From: Kiritimatiellales bacterium
Lineage (GTDB): Bacteria > Verrucomicrobiota > Kiritimatiellia > Kiritimatiellales > Pontiellaceae
NCBI GenBank assembly: GCA_021734595.1
Contig: JAIPIO010000197.1
Location: forward strand, 1 to 7,501
Direction: 5' to 3'
DNA length: 7,501 nt
How positions within the stretch are numbered: the stretch's first letter is position 1; each line of letters begins with the position of its first letter. Made by a program: the position numbers and the translations under genes. Below, piece after piece: positions 6,213 through 7,501 of this stretch. The notes under the pieces are model-generated. The model ran no database searches and had not been told where the DNA came from. It saw only the letters and a program-made list of their open reading frames with translations.

Positions 6213-6270
6213 GGATTGGAGTATTGGAGCAGTGGATTGATGGATGAATGGAAGGGCGGATAGCTTGGAA
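6213..6270 (+). repeat. Degenerate 8-bp-period GGA repeat between ddl and ftsQ
   Basis: GGA occurs at 6218, 6226, 6234, 6242, 6250 and 6258, exactly 8 bp apart, with further GGA at 6213 and 6267 slightly out of register. The units look like GGAGTATT, GGAGCAGT, GGATTGAT and GGATGAAT. There is no ORF here. It is either a decayed minisatellite or part of a small dispersed element. Confidence 0.55.
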
Positions 6271-6301
6271 CAGACCGATTGGTTTGAACGATCCATCAAT
6301 C
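6235..6301. repeat. 11-bp inverted repeat in the ddl-ftsQ spacer
   Basis: GATTGATGGAT (6235-6245) and ATCCATCAATC (6291-6301) are exact inverted copies separated by 45 bp. The left arm is part of the GGA repeat array. A transcript crossing from ddl into ftsQ could fold here into a long hairpin that limits read-through or protects RNA ends; this is inference. Confidence 0.5.
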
Positions 6302-6369
6302 TGGCAATCCATTGTTTGCGTCGTGTGTGACGCCTTGGAAAATTAGCCAGAGGTTTACAGGAAGATAGT

Positions 6370-7215
6370 ATGGCAGCGCGAAGAAAGAGCAGAAAAGCGG
6401 TTAAGCCGCAGTATGTGAGGACCAAGGCAAACAGCCGCAGGAACAATGCTTCATCGGCTTTCTTCAAGCGCATGCTGACCGTCCTGCTGCTGGTGGTCGC
6501 GCTGGGCGGCATCTTCTTCGGTCTTCACAAGGGAATGGATTACATCGGCACACTCCTTTTTGCAGGCAACCCGGCCTTTGAAATCCAGCACCTGATCATT
6601 ACTTCGGACGGAAGGCTGACGGAGGAGAAAATCCGCGAATACACCGGCCTGTCGGAGGGACAAAATCTTTTTGCCACCGATTTTGAAACGATTGAGGAGA
6701 ATTTTGCGCAGGTATCCGATGTGGAATCGGTCTATCTCGAACGCCAACTGCCGCATACCCTGATCGTTAAGGTAAAAGAGCGTGTTCCCGTGGCATGCAT
6801 CATCGGCAAGGAAAAACGCGTCTATCCATTTGTGGTGGACCGGTTCGGCTATGTGTTGCCGCCGCGCCAGAGCGCCAAAAACCTGCCGGTGATCAAGGGG
6901 CTGGAAAACGAGCTGCGCCTAGGGGAGGAAGCCGGCAACCCCGATGTGGAGATTGCGCTGGAGATTCTCGCGATTTGCGAAAGCACGGATTATCTGCGCA
7001 AATATATCCGCATCACCAGCATGGATATCAAGTATTCGGATTTTATCGATATGCGGCTGGAGGATGGCGCCCGGGTGCGGATGCCGCGTTTCTCGCTCAG
7101 AAAGAAGCTTCAGAATCTGGCTTCGGCCATTAAAATTGCGCAGGATCGGGGCGAGCGGTACCGGGAATGGGACCTGACTCTGGATTCGCCGAGAATTCCG
7201 GCCAAACCTTACTGA
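6370..7215 (+). CDS. ftsQ: Cell division protein FtsQ
   Basis: A bitopic inner-membrane divisome protein that, with FtsB and FtsL in characterised bacteria, links early and late division proteins. It has 281 residues in the family order: a basic cytoplasmic tail (1-35, many Lys/Arg), one membrane helix at about 36-52 (LTVLLLVVALGGIFFGL), a POTRA domain at about 70-138 starting FEIQHLIIT and containing the typical LPHTLIVKVKERVPVA, and then the FtsQ beta domain with VVDRFGYVLPP at 155-165. Sequence identity in this family is low, so the call rests on architecture, the POTRA boundary motif and position between ddl and ftsA. The start is ATG 6370 with AGGAAG 5 nt upstream. The gap of 159 bp after ddl is long for this cluster, where the genes often abut or overlap; ftsA follows after 17 bp. 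Confidence 0.9.
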   Translation: MAARRKSRKAVKPQYVRTKANSRRNNASSAFFKRMLTVLLLVVALGGIFFGLHKGMDYIGTLLFAGNPAFEIQHLIITSDGRLTEEKIREYTGLSEGQNLFATDFETIEENFAQVSDVESVYLERQLPHTLIVKVKERVPVACIIGKEKRVYPFVVDRFGYVLPPRQSAKNLPVIKGLENELRLGEEAGNPDVEIALEILAICESTDYLRKYIRITSMDIKYSDFIDMRLEDGARVRMPRFSLRKKLQNLASAIKIAQDRGERYREWDLTLDSPRIPAKPY

Positions 7216-7232
7216 GTACCCTAGGTATCGGC

Positions 7233-7501
7233 ATGACCATTGAATCGACCGCAGTATTAGAGATTGGAACTTCCAAGATCCGCGTCATTGTCGGCGAGGT
7301 GCGCGACGACGGCTATGTGACGGTGACGGGGATCGGTGAGTGTGAATCGCGCGGCATCCGCAAAGGGGAGATCATCAACCGCGACGATGCGATTGCCGCG
7401 GTGCGGGCCGCGCTGAAAGAGGCCGAGGCCAACTGGCGGAAAAGCATCCACCGCGTGTATCTGGTGACGTCGGGCGGGCAGGCGCAAAGCAAGGTCAGCA
7501 C
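7233..7501 (+). CDS. ftsA: Cell division protein FtsA (N-terminal 89 codons, cut by window edge)
   Basis: An actin-like ATPase that tethers FtsZ filaments to the membrane and helps recruit later division proteins. Only the first 89 codons are present, covering part of subdomains 1A and 1C. Recognisable are the phosphate-1 loop LEIGTSKIRVIVGE at 9-22, GIGECESRGIRKGEIIN at about 34-50 (equivalent to the GIG...S.G..KG block of FtsA), a helix ending AEAN, and HRVYLVTSGG near 74-83. Residue 10 is Glu where most actin-fold proteins have Asp. The start is ATG 7233 with only a weak AGGT upstream. It lies 17 bp after the ftsQ stop, so co-transcription and perhaps translational coupling are likely. ftsZ would be expected next, beyond the window. 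Confidence 0.92.
   Translation, partial: MTIESTAVLEIGTSKIRVIVGEVRDDGYVTVTGIGECESRGIRKGEIINRDDAIAAVRAALKEAEANWRKSIHRVYLVTSGGQAQSKVS

Noticed and set aside
1..7501. tRNA, rRNA, CRISPR array or known riboswitch
   Set aside because: No cloverleaf, rRNA signature, regularly spaced repeat-spacer units or recognisable riboswitch core was seen.

Overview
The window is bacterial chromosomal DNA, moderately GC-rich, with seven genes: five complete and two cut by the window edges. The right end carries ddl, ftsQ and the start of ftsA in the usual order of a division and cell-wall (dcw) cluster, so the organism makes peptidoglycan and divides by the FtsA/FtsZ route. The FtsA phosphate-1 loop reads EIGTSK rather than the usual D-I-G-T. 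From memory that fits the Verrucomicrobiota/Kiritimatiellota side of the PVC group, but this placement is an inference and weak.

Layout. Positions 1-1384 (minus) hold most of a sodium/proline symporter, PutP. It is divergent, across 140 bp, from an M42-family metallo-aminopeptidase (1525-2592, plus). Positions 2593-2815 are AT-rich and hold several inverted repeats and a good sigma-70-like promoter for an HNH endonuclease gene (2816-3397, plus), whose low GC differs from its neighbours and suggests horizontal acquisition. Positions 3398-3537 hold a possible terminator and nothing else I can identify. Positions 3538-5160 (minus) encode a large protein I cannot name. Its N-terminal half looks like a divergent protein-kinase fold and its C-terminal half has a membrane-type hydrophobic stretch. 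It is divergent from ddl (5320-6210). A 159-bp spacer with a degenerate 8-bp-period repeat separates ddl from ftsQ (6370-7215). ftsA starts at 7233 and runs off the right edge.

How the genes fit together. Ddl makes the D-Ala-D-Ala dipeptide for peptidoglycan precursors, while FtsQ and FtsA are divisome components, so these three form one functional block. PutP and the M42 peptidase could both serve amino-acid supply (proline uptake, peptide breakdown), but only their divergent arrangement links them. The HNH gene looks like a separate insertion. The kinase-like protein has no clear link beyond sharing an upstream region with ddl.

The most unusual signal is a palindromic motif, TTCCA-N5-TGGAA, found five times in 7.5 kb: three copies are intergenic and two lie inside genes. 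About 0.007 would be expected by chance with equal base frequencies. No complete new defence or mobile system is visible. The best candidates for undescribed biology are this motif and the kinase-like membrane protein.
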